64,000 nucleotides of DNA from Cellulomonas fimi ATCC 484 (GCF_000212695.1 NC_015514.1:310001-374000), one strand, 5' to 3'; numbered from the stretch's first letter, positions 43,937 through 53,427 are shown. Program-made: numbers and translations. The notes: generated from the sequence alone by a model not told the origin.

Positions 43937-46405
43937 TCAGACGGTCACCTCGACGCGGACGGTCGAGCCGGCCGGGGCGTAGGGGACCGTGCGGCCGTCG
44001 ACGGGCGCGCCGTCGACCGTGAGCGACGCACGCGCGCCCGGGGCGCCCGAGTTGGTCACCGTGATCTCGTACGTCGCGCCGCGGGCCACGCGGGTGACCG
44101 TGTACGAGGGGACGTCCGGACCGATCTGCGGGTCGACCACGAGGCCGTCGTAGTCGGGCCGCACGCCCAGCAGGTACTGGGACACCGCGACGAAGTTCCA
44201 CGCCGCCGTTCCGGTGAGCCACGAGTTCTTCGCCTCGCCGGCGCGCACCGCCTCCTTGCCCGCGATCATCTGCGCGTACACGTACGGCTCGAGCTTGTGC
44301 GTGTCGGAGATGTCCTCGCGGTACGCGGGGGTGATCCGCTTGTAGTAGTCGAACGCCTGCGCACCGCGCCCCACGACCGTCTCGGCGATGATCACCCAGG
44401 GGTTGTTGTGGCAGAAGATGCCGCCGTTCTCCTTGTAGCCGGGCGGGTACGTGGAGACCTCGCCGAGCTCGATCTGGTACGTCGTGTACGCCGGGTACTG
44501 CAGCACCAGGCCGTGCGGCGTGCCGAGCATCTCGTTCACGGAGTCGAGCGCCTTGACGGCCGGCGCGTCCGCGTCGTCCGGGCCCTCGCCGACGCCGATG
44601 CCCGCCATGACGGCGAAGCCCTGCGGCTCGATCCAGATCTTGCCCTCGGGCTTGGCGTCCGTGCCGACCGGGTTGCCGTAGTAGTCGTAGGCACGCAGGA
44701 ACCACTGGCCGTCCCAGCCGTGCTCGAGCACCGCGGCACGCACCTCGTCGACGTACTTGCGCGCCTCGGTGGCGACGTCCGCGAGGCCGCGACGCTCCGC
44801 GAGCGTGGCGTACTCCGCGCCGTAGAGCACGAACTGCGCCGCGATGAACACGGACTCCGCGACGCCGCCCGCCTGGTTCTCGGTCGTCTGGAACGACTCG
44901 CCCGGGGTCGTCGAGAAGCAGTTGAGGTTGAGGCAGTCGTTCCAGTCGGCACGGCCGATGAGCGGCAGGCCGTGCGGGCCGCGGTTCTGCACCGTGAACT
45001 GGAAGGAGCGCGTCAGGTGCTCGAACAGCGGGACCTCGGAGCCGGGCTCGTTGTCGAACGGCACGGGCTCGTCGAGGATGCCCCAGTCGCCGGACTCCTT
45101 GATGTACGCCGCCACGCCCGCGATGAGCCACAGCGGGTCGTCGTTGAAGCCCGAGCCGATGTCGTTGTTCCCGCGCTTCGTGAGCGGCTGGTACTGGTGG
45201 TACGCCGAGCCGTCCGCGAACTGCGTCGAGGCGATGTCGATGATCCGCTCGCGCGCGCGCTCCGGGATCAGGTGCACGAAGCCCAGGAGGTCCTGGTTGG
45301 AGTCGCGGAAGCCCATCCCGCGGCCGATGCCCGTCTCGAAGAACGACGCCGAGCGCGACATGTTGAACGTGACCATGCACTGGTACTGGTTCCAGATGTT
45401 GACCATCCGGTCGAGCTTCTCGTCGGTGCTCGACACCGAGTACGTCGAGAGCAGGTTCGTCCAGTAGGAGTTCAGCGCCTCCAGGGCGGCGTCGACCTGC
45501 TCGCTCGTCGCGAACCGGCCCAGCAGCGCGTGCGCGGGCGCCTTGTTGACGACCTGGTGGGCGTCGTCGGCCCACTTCTCCTCGTCGGGGTTCTCCAGGT
45601 AGCCCAGCACGTAGACGAGGTCGCGGGACTCGCCGGGCTGCAGCGTCACGGCGACGGAGTGCGAGCCGATCGGGTACCAGCCCGACGCGACCGAGTCCGC
45701 GGACTTCCCGGCGCGCGGGACGGACGCCTCGCCCAGCGAGTTGTACGCGCCCACGAACGTGTCGCGGTCCGTGTCGAAGCCGTCCGCGCGGGTGTTCACG
45801 CCGAACACGGCGTAGTGGTCGCGGCGCTCGCGGTACTCGGTCTTGTGGTAGATCGCCGAGCCGTGCGGGCCGTCCTGCTCGACCTCGACCTCGCCGATCG
45901 ACAGGTTGCGCTGGTAGTTCGTCTGGTCGTCCTGCGCGTTCCACAGGCAGAACTCGACGAACGAGAACAGCGTCGCCGTCTTCGGGGCGTCGGACGTGTT
46001 GGTGACGGTGACCTTCTGCACCTCGGCGTTCTCGCCGAGCGGGACGAAGAAGAGCGTCTCGACCTTCAGGCCGTTGCGCTCGCCCGTGATGCGCGAGTAG
46101 CCGAGGCCGTGGCGCGCCTCGAAGTGGTCCAGGTCCGCCTTGACCGGCAGCCACGACGGGGTCCACACGTCGCCGCCGTCGTTGACGTACAGGTACCGGC
46201 CGCCCGCGTCCGCGGGGATGTTGTTGTAGCGGTAGCGCGTGAGCCGCCGCATCTTGGCGTCGCGGTAGAACGAGTAGCCGCCGGCCTGGTGGGAGAGCAG
46301 CGAGAAGAACTGCTCCGACCCGAGGTAGTTGATCCACGGGTAGGGGGTGTGAGGCGTCGTGATGACGTACTCGCGCGCCGCGTCGTCGAAATGGCCGTAC
46401 CGCAT
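43937..46405 (-). CDS. Cellobiose phosphorylase (GH94)
   Basis: An 822-residue cytoplasmic enzyme that splits cellobiose with inorganic phosphate into alpha-glucose 1-phosphate and glucose, saving ATP during cellulose use. The start [20 protein letters not shown], the length and the catalytic Asp490 in GRADWND match the characterised C. gilvus/C. uda enzymes. The N-terminal beta-sandwich (~1-290), linker helices and (alpha/alpha)6 barrel are complete. CGAGGGG precedes the ATG at 46405. A CelR/CebR-type operator lies ~110 bp upstream, so cellobiose induction is expected. An aldose epimerase gene follows. Confidence 0.98.
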   Translation of the reverse strand: MRYGHFDDAAREYVITTPHTPYPWINYLGSEQFFSLLSHQAGGYSFYRDAKMRRLTRYRYNNIPADAGGRYLYVNDGGDVWTPSWLPVKADLDHFEARHGLGYSRITGERNGLKVETLFFVPLGENAEVQKVTVTNTSDAPKTATLFSFVEFCLWNAQDDQTNYQRNLSIGEVEVEQDGPHGSAIYHKTEYRERRDHYAVFGVNTRADGFDTDRDTFVGAYNSLGEASVPRAGKSADSVASGWYPIGSHSVAVTLQPGESRDLVYVLGYLENPDEEKWADDAHQVVNKAPAHALLGRFATSEQVDAALEALNSYWTNLLSTYSVSSTDEKLDRMVNIWNQYQCMVTFNMSRSASFFETGIGRGMGFRDSNQDLLGFVHLIPERARERIIDIASTQFADGSAYHQYQPLTKRGNNDIGSGFNDDPLWLIAGVAAYIKESGDWGILDEPVPFDNEPGSEVPLFEHLTRSFQFTVQNRGPHGLPLIGRADWNDCLNLNCFSTTPGESFQTTENQAGGVAESVFIAAQFVLYGAEYATLAERRGLADVATEARKYVDEVRAAVLEHGWDGQWFLRAYDYYGNPVGTDAKPEGKIWIEPQGFAVMAGIGVGEGPDDADAPAVKALDSVNEMLGTPHGLVLQYPAYTTYQIELGEVSTYPPGYKENGGIFCHNNPWVIIAETVVGRGAQAFDYYKRITPAYREDISDTHKLEPYVYAQMIAGKEAVRAGEAKNSWLTGTAAWNFVAVSQYLLGVRPDYDGLVVDPQIGPDVPSYTVTRVARGATYEITVTNSGAPGARASLTVDGAPVDGRTVPYAPAGSTVRVEVTV

Positions 46406-46512
46406 CGGTGGTGCCCCTCGGGTGCTCGGGTTGTGTCGCGCCCGGCCCCCCGGTCGGCCGTCCGCGTCCGTGCGGGTCGGCGTCGAGGCTCTGACGCGGC
46501 TCATGGTCGGTG

Positions 46513-46526
46513 CGAGAGCGCTCCCA
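46513..46526. promoter_or_regulatory. CelR/CebR-type operator upstream of cellobiose phosphorylase
   Basis: CGAGAGCGCTCCCA matches 12 of 14 positions of the palindrome TGGGAGCGCTCCCA bound by CelR of C. fimi and CebR of Streptomyces, LacI-type repressors released by cello-oligosaccharides. The two mismatches are in the left arm. Confidence 0.75.
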
Positions 46527-46691
46527 CGCGCCTCACGAGAGGGATCATAGCCGCCGCGGGTCCCGACGAGAACGGGCGCAGGTCGCACGTCCGTGCGCAC
46601 CCTCCGGCCGGGCGCCCCGGGCGGGCTGCGCGACGCTCGCACAGGGGTGTGGGAACGGTGTGGGAGGAGCGTGGACGGGCGTGGGCGGACG

Positions 46692-46713
46692 GCCCCGGAC
46701 ACCCGTCCGGGGC
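46692..46713. terminator. 9-bp hairpin before dcd
   Basis: Perfect arms GCCCCGGAC (46692-46700) and GTCCGGGGC (46705-46713) with an ACCC loop. It overlaps the -35 region of the proposed dcd promoter, so it may be an operator rather than a terminator. Confidence 0.4.
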
Positions 46714-46715
46714 AC

Positions 46716-46721
46716 TACCGT
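46716..46721 (+). promoter_or_regulatory. -10 box for leaderless dcd
   Basis: TACCGT is followed after 6 nt (GGGCCC) by the GTG start at 46728. No ribosome-binding site is present. Confidence 0.5.
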
Positions 46722-46727
46722 GGGCCC

Positions 46728-47303
46728 GTGCTGCTCTCCGACCGTGACATCAGGGCCGAGCTCGAGTCGGGCCGCGTCGGCCTCGACCCGTACGACCCGG
46801 CGATGCTCCAGCCGTCCAGCATCGACGTCCGGCTCGACCGGTTCTTCCGGCTGTTCGACAACCACAAGTACCCCGTGATCGACCCGTCGGCGGACCAGCC
46901 CGACCTCACGCGCCTCGTCGAGGTCTCGGGGGACGAGCCGTTCGTGCTGCACCCCGGGGAGTTCGTCCTCGGCTCGACGTTCGAGCAGGTGACGCTCCCC
47001 GACGACGTGGCCGCCCGCCTCGAGGGCAAGTCCTCCCTCGGCCGGCTCGGGCTGCTCACGCACTCCACGGCCGGGTTCATCGACCCGGGCTTCTCCGGGC
47101 ACGTCACGCTCGAGCTGTCGAACGTCGCGACCCTGCCCATCCTGCTGTGGCCCGGCATGAAGATCGGCCAGCTCTGCTTCTTCCGCCTCACGTCCGCCGC
47201 CGAGCAGCCCTACGGGTCCGCGGCCTACGGGTCGCGCTACCAGGGGCAGCGCGGCCCCACCGCGTCGCGGTCCTTCCAGTCCTTCCACCGGACCCAGGTC
47301 TGA
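46728..47303 (+). CDS. dcd: dCTP deaminase (actinobacterial, dUMP-forming type likely)
   Basis: A 191-residue trimeric enzyme of the dCTP deaminase/dUTPase family, giving dUTP or, in the bifunctional actinobacterial form, dUMP for thymidylate synthesis. Motifs: [55 protein letters not shown] with the catalytic Glu region, and the C-terminal [13 protein letters not shown] that closes over the active site. I chose the GTG at 46728 because the conserved [11 protein letters not shown] start follows it and a -10 box is at leaderless distance. Its stop overlaps the next ATG by one base (TGATG). Confidence 0.95.
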   Translation: MLLSDRDIRAELESGRVGLDPYDPAMLQPSSIDVRLDRFFRLFDNHKYPVIDPSADQPDLTRLVEVSGDEPFVLHPGEFVLGSTFEQVTLPDDVAARLEGKSSLGRLGLLTHSTAGFIDPGFSGHVTLELSNVATLPILLWPGMKIGQLCFFRLTSAAEQPYGSAAYGSRYQGQRGPTASRSFQSFHRTQV

Positions 47304-48448
47304 TGGCCGACGAGCTGCCCCGGCTCCCGGTCACCGACCCGGCGCTGCGCGACCGGCACCTGCTCGGGCTCCCCGACGGCATCGGCGCCGACGAGGTCGA
47401 GGTCCTCGCGATCTCGCGCTTCGTGCAGGCGCGGTGGGAGGAGTCCACCGTCGAGGTCCCGCAGCAGCGGGGCTTCGTTCGGCCCATGACGGCCGCCCTC
47501 GGCATCCGCTCCGTGACTCCCGCGACCGTGGCGACGCGCGCGCTGCGCCTCGCCCGGCTGTCCCGGCTCACCGGTCCCTACGCCGTCACGCCCGAGGAGG
47601 CCGTCGGCCTCGGGCTGCCCGCCACGACCGCCGTCGTCTACGACCTGGACTGCCCCGTCGAGCGCGGCGAGCGGCCCTACCCGGGCGGCGACCGCGACGG
47701 GCTCAAGCGCGCCTTCCCCGACGGCCTGCCCGTGCGCGAGGAGGAGCGCGTCGTGCAGTGGCTCGTCGCGTGCGCGCGACGGCTCGGCGGCGCCGTGCGG
47801 ATCGGCGGCACCGGCGTCGTCCTGACGCCCGACGTCGACGGCGCGATCGACCTCACGCTCTTCACCGACCGCTGGCTCGAGCCGTCCGAGGCGCTCGCCG
47901 TCGTGCAGGGCGTCGTCCCGCGCGCCCGGCTCTCGGAGCCCACGCGGCCCTGGTCCGGACCCCTGGCCGGCGTGGGCCGCGGCGCGACCGGCGGGACCGG
48001 CGGCGTCACCGAGGCCGGCGGGTCAGGGCTGCGCGCCGCGCTCGAGCGGTACGGGGTCGAGGACGAGGCCGAGCGGCGGCGGCTCACCGCCGAGGCCGAG
48101 GCGTTCGACGCGCACATGCTCGCCTCGCCGCCCTCCGCCGAGTCCTACGGCGTGCTCGTCGACCTCGACGTCGACGGCGTCGTCTCGGTCGTCGCCGCCG
48201 CCGAGACCGAGCTGCCGCCGCTGCTGCGCGACCTGCCGTGGACCGCCGACGGCGTCGTCACGTACCGCGTGCACTGGGAGCCCCTGCTGGTCGAGGAGCT
48301 CGAGATGGAGAAGCCCTCGTTCCCGCACAAGGTCGCGCGCGGCCGCGCCGCCCCGCAGGTGCAGGCCGTCACGCGGGCGCTGCACGCCGTGCTCGGCGGC
48401 GAGGTGGCCGACGAGGCGGACTTCCTCGTCGACCCCGCCGACCTGTGA
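47303..48448 (+). CDS. Uncharacterised actinobacterial protein (paralogue of the 8201 gene)
   Basis: A 381-residue cytoplasmic protein without signal or membrane segments. It shares its middle and C-terminal architecture with the 364-aa protein at 8201: ARRLGGAVRIGG, DLTLFTDRWLEPSEAL and YRVHWEPLLVEELEMEKPSFPHK align with corresponding blocks there. The N-terminal ~110 residues (LRDRHLLGLPDGIGADEVEVL, QQRGFVRPMTAALG) are specific to this copy. An Ala/Gly/Thr-rich loop sits near residues 225-245. Function unknown. It is translationally coupled to dcd by TGATG, suggesting steady housekeeping expression. Confidence 0.85.
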   Translation: MADELPRLPVTDPALRDRHLLGLPDGIGADEVEVLAISRFVQARWEESTVEVPQQRGFVRPMTAALGIRSVTPATVATRALRLARLSRLTGPYAVTPEEAVGLGLPATTAVVYDLDCPVERGERPYPGGDRDGLKRAFPDGLPVREEERVVQWLVACARRLGGAVRIGGTGVVLTPDVDGAIDLTLFTDRWLEPSEALAVVQGVVPRARLSEPTRPWSGPLAGVGRGATGGTGGVTEAGGSGLRAALERYGVEDEAERRRLTAEAEAFDAHMLASPPSAESYGVLVDLDVDGVVSVVAAAETELPPLLRDLPWTADGVVTYRVHWEPLLVEELEMEKPSFPHKVARGRAAPQVQAVTRALHAVLGGEVADEADFLVDPADL

Positions 48449-48476
48449 CCGTCCCCGCCGCCCGCCGGGTCGACGC

Positions 48477-49040
48477 GTGAGCGTGCACCGCGGGTGGACG
48501 ACGACGGGGTCACGCGTCGTCTACGAGAACCCGTGGATCCGCGTGCGGGAGGACGCCGTCGTGCGGCCCGACGGGTCGCCCGGCGTGTACGGGGTGGTCG
48601 AGCTCCGGCAGCCGGCGGTGTTCGTCGTCGCGCTCACGGACGACGACGAGGTCGTGCTCGTCAGCCAGCGGCGCTACACGACCGGCGAGGTGTCGGTCGA
48701 GGTGCCTGCCGGTGGGACCGACGGCGAGGACCCGCTCGTCGCCGCCCGGCGCGAGCTCGCCGAGGAGACCGGTCTCGTCGCGCGCGAGTGGACCGAGGTC
48801 GGGCGGATGGACGCCCTGAACGGCATCGCCGCCGCGCCCGAGCACGTGTTCGTCGCGCGCGGGCTGTCGGCCGTCGCGGGGGACGTCGGCACCCACGGAC
48901 AGGCCGAGGAGGGCATCGACGCGGTCCGCACCGTCCCCTTCGCCGAGGTGCTGCGGATGGTCGCGGACGGCACGATCCGCGACGGCGAGACCGTCGCCGC
49001 CCTGGCCTACGCCGCCCTCCACCTGGGCCGCCTGACCTGA
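48477..49040 (+). CDS. NUDIX hydrolase (ADP-ribose pyrophosphatase-like)
   Basis: A 187-residue NUDIX protein. The Nudix box is GEDPLVAARRELAEETGLVAREW, matching GX5EX7REUXEEXGU. The N-terminal GSRVVYENPWIRVREDAVVRPDG and VSVEVPAGG segments are typical of ADP-ribose/nucleoside-diphosphate-sugar pyrophosphatases. It hydrolyses X-linked nucleoside diphosphates in the cytoplasm with Mg2+. It starts with a GTG at 48477, 28 bp after the previous stop, in the dcd operon direction. Confidence 0.92.
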   Translation: MSVHRGWTTTGSRVVYENPWIRVREDAVVRPDGSPGVYGVVELRQPAVFVVALTDDDEVVLVSQRRYTTGEVSVEVPAGGTDGEDPLVAARRELAEETGLVAREWTEVGRMDALNGIAAAPEHVFVARGLSAVAGDVGTHGQAEEGIDAVRTVPFAEVLRMVADGTIRDGETVAALAYAALHLGRLT

Positions 49041-49104
49041 CCCCGGGCCCCCACCCCGCCCGTCCCCCGCCCCGCCCCGCCTCGCGCGCGCCGCGCGACG
49101 CCGG

Positions 49105-49172
49105 CGAGTTCGTCAGGTCGAGGCGAGTTCGATGGTTCCAGCTGACGAACTCGACGGGGAGTGACGAACTCG
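49105..49172. repeat. Inverted-repeat cluster of CGAGTTCGTCA
   Basis: CGAGTTCGTCA at 49105-49115 is matched by its exact inverse TGACGAACTCG at 49143-49153 and again at 49162-49172; CGAGTTCG also occurs at 49124-49131. It lies between the convergent NUDIX (stop 49040) and ABC exporter (stop 49209) genes. It could form alternative hairpins and end both transcripts, or be an interspersed repeat. Its base composition differs from the surrounding GC runs. Confidence 0.7.
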
Positions 49173-49208
49173 CGGGCGGGCGGGGGTGGGGAGGGGTCGA
49201 GGGTGGGG

Positions 49209-51149
49209 TCAGGCGGCGTCGGCCGTGTCGGGGGTGGGGGCGAACTGGGTGCGGTAGAGCTCGGCGTAGAGGCCGTCGCGCGCGACGAGCTCGGCGTGGG
49301 TGCCCTGCTCGACGACGCGGCCGCCGTCCACGACGACGATGAGGTCGGCCTGGCGGACGGTCGACAGGCGGTGCGCGATGACGAGCGACGTACGGCCCGT
49401 GAGCGCCTCGTCGAGCGCGGCCTGCACGGCGGCCTCGGACTCGGAGTCGAGGTGCGCGGTCGCCTCGTCGAGCACGACGACGTCGGGTGCCTTGAGCAGC
49501 AGCCGGGCGATCGCGAGGCGCTGCCGCTCGCCGCCCGACAGGCGGTAGCCGCGGTCGCCGACGACCGTCTCGAGCCCTTCGGGCAGGCGCGCGACGAGGT
49601 CCCACACGTGGGCCTGGCGCAGGGCGCGCTCGAGGTCGGCGTCGGTCGCGTCGGGCCGCGCGAAGCGCAGGTTGCCCGCGATGGTGTCGTGGAAGAGGTG
49701 CGCCTCCTGGCTGACGACGCCGACGGTCGCGCGCAGCGAGTCGAGCGTGACGTCGCGCAGGTCGGCACCGGCGATCCGGACGGCGCCGCGGGTCGGGTCG
49801 TACATGCGGGTCACGAGCTGCGAGACGGTCGTCTTGCCCGCGCCCGACGGGCCGACGAGCGCGACCATCGCGCCCGCGGGCACGGTGAACGAGACGTCGG
49901 TGAGCGTGTCCTCGCCGGGGTCGTGGCGCAGCACCGCGACGGACTCGAGCGACGCGAGCGACACCTCGTCGGCGGTCGGGTAGCGGAAGCCGACGGCGTC
50001 GAGCTCGACGGTCGCGCCGCGGCGGGCGACGTCGTCGCGCAGGTCGTGGGCGTGCGGGGCGTCGGTCACGGACGGCTCCAGGTCGAGGACCTCGAGGACC
50101 CGCTCGAAGCTCACGAGCGCGGTCATGACGTCGACCTGCACGTTCGACATCGCGGTGAGGGGGCCGTAGAGCCGGCCGAGGTAGGACGCGAGCGCGACGA
50201 CGACGCCGACCGTGAGCTCGCCGCGGATCGCGGCGAGGCCGCCGACGCCGTAGACGATCGCGGTGGCGACGGCGGCGAGCGTCGTGAGCCCGACGCGGAA
50301 CCACGTGCCGTACAGGGCGCGCCTCACGCCGACGTCGCGCACGCGCGCGGCCTGCTCGGCGTACTGGGCGGACTCGCGCGCGGGGTCGCCGAAGACCTTG
50401 ACGAGGTGCGCGCCGGCGACGTTGAAGCGCTCGTTCATGGTCTGCGCGGCCTGCGCGTTGAGCTCGTAGCTCTCGTGCGTGACGGCGGCGATGCGCGGCC
50501 CGAACCAGCGGGCGGGCAGGACGAACGCGGGCAGCAGCACGAGCGACAGGAGCGTGAGCCGCCAGGACATCGACAGCATCGCGGCGAGCACGAACGCGAC
50601 CGTGAGGGCGTTGCTCACGACGTTCTGCAGCGTGGACGTGAACGCCTGCTGCGCGCCGAGCACGTCGCCGTTGAGCCGCTGGACGAGCGCGCCCGTGCGC
50701 GTGCGGGAGAAGAACGCGAGCGGCATGCGCTGCACGTGGTCGAACACGGCGGTGCGCAGGTCGAGGATGAGGCCCTCGCCGATGCGGGACGACACCCAGC
50801 GGTCGGCGACGGAGAGCCCGGCGGACAGCAGCGCGAGCGCGGCGACGGCGGCGGCGAGGACGACGACGAGCCGGGTGTCGCCCTGCGTGATGCCGTCGTC
50901 GATGAGGTGCTTGAACAGCAGCGGGGGCAGCGCTCCGGCGCCGGCCTCGAGCGTGATGAGGACGAGGAAGACGCCGAGGGCGCGGCGGTGCGGGCGGGCG
51001 AACGCGAGGATCCGGCGCAGCGTGGCGCGGGACAGCCGCCGGCGGCCGACCGACCGGTCGCGGGCGAAGCCGCGCATCTGCGGGTTGCCGCCGCCGCGGC
51101 CCATGCCGACGCCCGGGGTGGGCGTGGGGGCGTGGTGGGGGAGAGACAT
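49209..51149 (-). CDS. ABC exporter half-transporter (fused membrane and ATPase domains)
   Basis: A 646-residue type IV exporter subunit. Residues ~50-340 hold six transmembrane helices (ALGVFLVLITLEAGAGALPPLLF onward), and ~390-630 the nucleotide-binding domain: Walker A LVGPSGAGKTTV, Q-loop VVSQEAHLF, signature YRLSGGERQRLA, Walker B VVVLDEATAHLD and H-loop LVIAHRLSTV. It should function as a homodimer exporting lipids or drugs. It is divergent from a MarR regulator; an 8-bp-arm palindrome lies between them, so derepression by the exported compound is likely. Confidence 0.95.
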   Translation of the reverse strand: MSLPHHAPTPTPGVGMGRGGGNPQMRGFARDRSVGRRRLSRATLRRILAFARPHRRALGVFLVLITLEAGAGALPPLLFKHLIDDGITQGDTRLVVVLAAAVAALALLSAGLSVADRWVSSRIGEGLILDLRTAVFDHVQRMPLAFFSRTRTGALVQRLNGDVLGAQQAFTSTLQNVVSNALTVAFVLAAMLSMSWRLTLLSLVLLPAFVLPARWFGPRIAAVTHESYELNAQAAQTMNERFNVAGAHLVKVFGDPARESAQYAEQAARVRDVGVRRALYGTWFRVGLTTLAAVATAIVYGVGGLAAIRGELTVGVVVALASYLGRLYGPLTAMSNVQVDVMTALVSFERVLEVLDLEPSVTDAPHAHDLRDDVARRGATVELDAVGFRYPTADEVSLASLESVAVLRHDPGEDTLTDVSFTVPAGAMVALVGPSGAGKTTVSQLVTRMYDPTRGAVRIAGADLRDVTLDSLRATVGVVSQEAHLFHDTIAGNLRFARPDATDADLERALRQAHVWDLVARLPEGLETVVGDRGYRLSGGERQRLAIARLLLKAPDVVVLDEATAHLDSESEAAVQAALDEALTGRTSLVIAHRLSTVRQADLIVVVDGGRVVEQGTHAELVARDGLYAELYRTQFAPTPDTADAA

Positions 51150-51194
51150 GAGGCGTCTCCCTTCGTCGGGGGAGCGCGCAGGGGTGGCCGCGCG

Positions 51195-51215
51195 ATAGTG
51201 AGGTTAACTCACTAT
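51195..51215. promoter_or_regulatory. MarR operator between the exporter and its regulator
   Basis: Perfect arms ATAGTGAG (51195-51202) and CTCACTAT (51208-51215) around GTTAA. It is the most AT-rich short segment in the area and lies 45 bp from the exporter start and 45 bp from the regulator start. Confidence 0.8.
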
Positions 51216-51223
51216 GTCGTTGG

Positions 51224-51252
51224 TTCACAACCGCATCGGGGGCGGGTACCGT
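51224..51252 (+). promoter_or_regulatory. Promoter of the MarR gene (leaderless)
   Basis: TTCACA (51224-51229), a 17-bp spacer and TACCGT (51247-51252) are followed after 7 nt by the GTG at 51260. The MarR palindrome directly abuts the -35 box. Confidence 0.65.
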
Positions 51253-51259
51253 CACGGCC

Positions 51260-51757
51260 GTGAGCACGCACGAGGACCACCACCCGGCCCACGCCCCCGT
51301 GCCGCAGGCGGGCGCCCCGACGGTGCCCGCGGACGAGTCCGCCGAGCTGCTCGACCTCCTGCACCGCCTCCTGCGCGACGTGCGACGCGCCGCCGTCGGC
51401 GCCGTCGGCCCCGGCGCCCAGGCGCCCGGCCAGGTCCGGATGCTGCGCGTGCTCCAGCACTGCGACGGGCCGCTGCGCCTCGGGCAGGTCGCGACGGCGC
51501 TCGACGTCGCCCCGCGGTCGGTGACCTCCAAGGTCGACACCGCCGAGGCCGACGGTCTCGTCCGCCGCGTCGCCGACCCGACCGACCGGCGCGCCACGCT
51601 CATCGAGCTCACCGAGGCAGGGCGTGCGCTCCTCGACGACGTCTCCGCGCGCCGGCACGAGGGCGTCGCGGGCCGGCTCGACCGGCTCGACGCCGACGAG
51701 CGCGCCCAGCTCCTCGCGCTGCTGCGCCGCCTGACCGACCCGCCCGCCACGGCCTGA
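51260..51757 (+). CDS. MarR family regulator of the adjacent exporter
   Basis: A 165-residue MarR protein. Its winged helix is GQVRMLRVLQHCDGPLRLGQVATALDVAPRSVTSKVDTAEADGLVRRVADPTDRRATLIELTEAGRALL, with the wing Asp-Arg pair of the DPTDRR motif intact. The N-terminal ~35 residues are His/Pro-rich and disordered. It starts with a GTG at leaderless distance from its -10 box. Divergence from an ABC exporter and the shared palindrome indicate autorepression and repression of the exporter. Confidence 0.92.
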   Translation: MSTHEDHHPAHAPVPQAGAPTVPADESAELLDLLHRLLRDVRRAAVGAVGPGAQAPGQVRMLRVLQHCDGPLRLGQVATALDVAPRSVTSKVDTAEADGLVRRVADPTDRRATLIELTEAGRALLDDVSARRHEGVAGRLDRLDADERAQLLALLRRLTDPPATA

Positions 51758-51768
51758 GCGGCCACGTC

Positions 51769-51789
51769 GCGGCGCCGGCACGGCGCCGC
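51769..51789. terminator. Terminator between convergent MarR and serine hydrolase genes
   Basis: Perfect arms GCGGCGCC (51769-51776) and GGCGCCGC (51782-51789) with a 5-nt loop, between stops at 51757 and 51834. Confidence 0.6.
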
Positions 51790-51833
51790 CCCCGGCCCGC
51801 GCGGACGACGGGACGGGGGCGGAGCGGGACGCG

Positions 51834-53231
51834 TCAGGAGCAGAGCGCGGTGTCCAGCGCGCCGTCCAGGTGCACGAACGCCGACTCCGGGTCCGGCAGC
51901 GCCGCCGGCAGCGAGGTCACCGCGACGGCCGCGGCCCGGCCGTCGTCCGTCACGCCCTCGCGCGTCGAGAACCCGAAGATGTCCCCGCCGTGCCCCCACG
52001 CGACGCCGCCGCAGCTCAGCGGCGTGCTCGTCAGGCCCAGCCCGTACCGCACCGGCCCCCAGTCCTGCGACGTCTCGACCGTGCGCTGCATCTCCGCGAG
52101 CTCCGCCGGGCCGAGCAGGCGCCCGTCGAGGACCGCCGTGTACAGGCGCACGAGGTCGCTGGGCGTCCCGACCACGTCGCCCGCGGCCCACGCCGACGAC
52201 GGGTCGAGCGTCGTGAAGTCCTCGAGCGGCGCCCCGGGGGCGTCCGCGTGGTACGCCCGCGGGTGCGTGCCGCGGATCTCCCGCTCGCCCACCGCCGGCA
52301 CGTACGTGTCGCGCAGGCCGGCCCTCTCGATGACGCGCCGCGTGACCTCCTCGTGCAGGGGCCGTCCCGTGACGGCCTCGACGAGCAGGCCCGCGACCAC
52401 GTAGTTCGTGTTGCTGTACGCCCAGCCGGTCCCGGCCGGGAACGACGCGGGGCGCACCAGCGCGACGTCGAGCAGCGCGCGGGGCTGCAGGTACGTGTCG
52501 CGCATGCGGTCGACGCCGGACAGGTCCGGGCCCGCGAGGACGTCGACGTACTCGGGGATGCCGCTCGTGTGCTGGAGCAGCTGGCGGACCGTGATCACGG
52601 CGCCGTCGACCCGCTCGGCACCCGTGCGCCCGTTGTCGACGAGCCCCGGCAGGTACGTCGCGACGGGCGCGTCGAGGTCGACCTTCCCCTCGCCGACGAG
52701 CTGCAGCACCACGACCGCCACGAACGTCTTGCTGTTGCTCGCGAGCCGGACCCGGCCGTCGACGGGAGGACGGCGGCCCGTGGACAGGTCGCCGACGCCC
52801 GCGACGAGGTTGCGGGACCTGCCGCGCTCGTCGCGCACGGTCGCGAGCACCCCGGGGTAGCCGTCGGTCCGTACGAGCGCGTCGAGCGCCCGCTGCACCG
52901 TCCTGTGGCTGTGGGCGCCCGTGCGCGCGGCGTCGGGCTCGTCGGCGCCGGCCAGCGTGGAGCGGACCAGCGCGGCCGCCGCGAACGGCGCGCTCGCGAG
53001 CGGCGTGCTGCCGCGCGGGGCGACCACGGTCGTCGCACCGGCGCCCGTGGTCGCCGGTGCGGCTGCGTTCGCGGCGGGGACGGCGAGCCCGCCGACGGCG
53101 AGCGCACCCGCCGCGGTGAGCGCAGCCGCGGCGAGGAGGCGTCGAGGCGGACGCCGGGTGCCGGACGCCCCCGCGGGCTGCTCGGGGCCGTCGTGCACGT
53201 CGTCGCGGGTGGTCGGTGCGGTGCTGCGCAT
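51834..53231 (-). CDS. Secreted serine hydrolase of the beta-lactamase/D-Ala-D-Ala carboxypeptidase fold
   Basis: A 465-residue exported S12-type enzyme. The N terminus has Arg-rich residues, then a hydrophobic segment LLAAAALTAAGALAVGGLAV and likely cleavage after ANA (~residue 57). Catalytic motifs: SNSKTF (SxxK), YSNTNY (YxN) and GHGGDIFGF near the C terminus (HxG in place of KTG). It resembles Streptomyces R61 DD-peptidase and esterases and may trim peptidoglycan peptides or hydrolyse esters. The start MRSTAPTT at 53231 follows GAAGGAGT. Confidence 0.9.
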   Translation of the reverse strand: MRSTAPTTRDDVHDGPEQPAGASGTRRPPRRLLAAAALTAAGALAVGGLAVPAANAAAPATTGAGATTVVAPRGSTPLASAPFAAAALVRSTLAGADEPDAARTGAHSHRTVQRALDALVRTDGYPGVLATVRDERGRSRNLVAGVGDLSTGRRPPVDGRVRLASNSKTFVAVVVLQLVGEGKVDLDAPVATYLPGLVDNGRTGAERVDGAVITVRQLLQHTSGIPEYVDVLAGPDLSGVDRMRDTYLQPRALLDVALVRPASFPAGTGWAYSNTNYVVAGLLVEAVTGRPLHEEVTRRVIERAGLRDTYVPAVGEREIRGTHPRAYHADAPGAPLEDFTTLDPSSAWAAGDVVGTPSDLVRLYTAVLDGRLLGPAELAEMQRTVETSQDWGPVRYGLGLTSTPLSCGGVAWGHGGDIFGFSTREGVTDDGRAAAVAVTSLPAALPDPESAFVHLDGALDTALCS

Positions 53232-53427
53232 GGGGACTCCTTCGGCGGGCGGACGCCCGAGGTCGGGGGCGTGGTCGGACGGCCTCACGGGCGGTCCGGA
53301 CCGTGCGGTGCGAACACGTCCACCGTCGTCGTCGGGGGTGGCCCGCGACCATCCGGTCGCCCGACGGACCGAGGGTGGGGTCAACCCACGGGCCGCGGCC
53401 CCGGGTGCCGAGGTCCCCGGACGCGCC

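Larger units (their letters stand above)
46406..46727. other. 322-bp divergent control region (cellobiose phosphorylase / dcd)
   Basis: It holds the CelR-type operator (46513-46526), a 9-bp hairpin (46692-46713) and a leaderless -10 box for dcd (46716-46721). The remaining DNA shows no gene. Confidence 0.7.
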
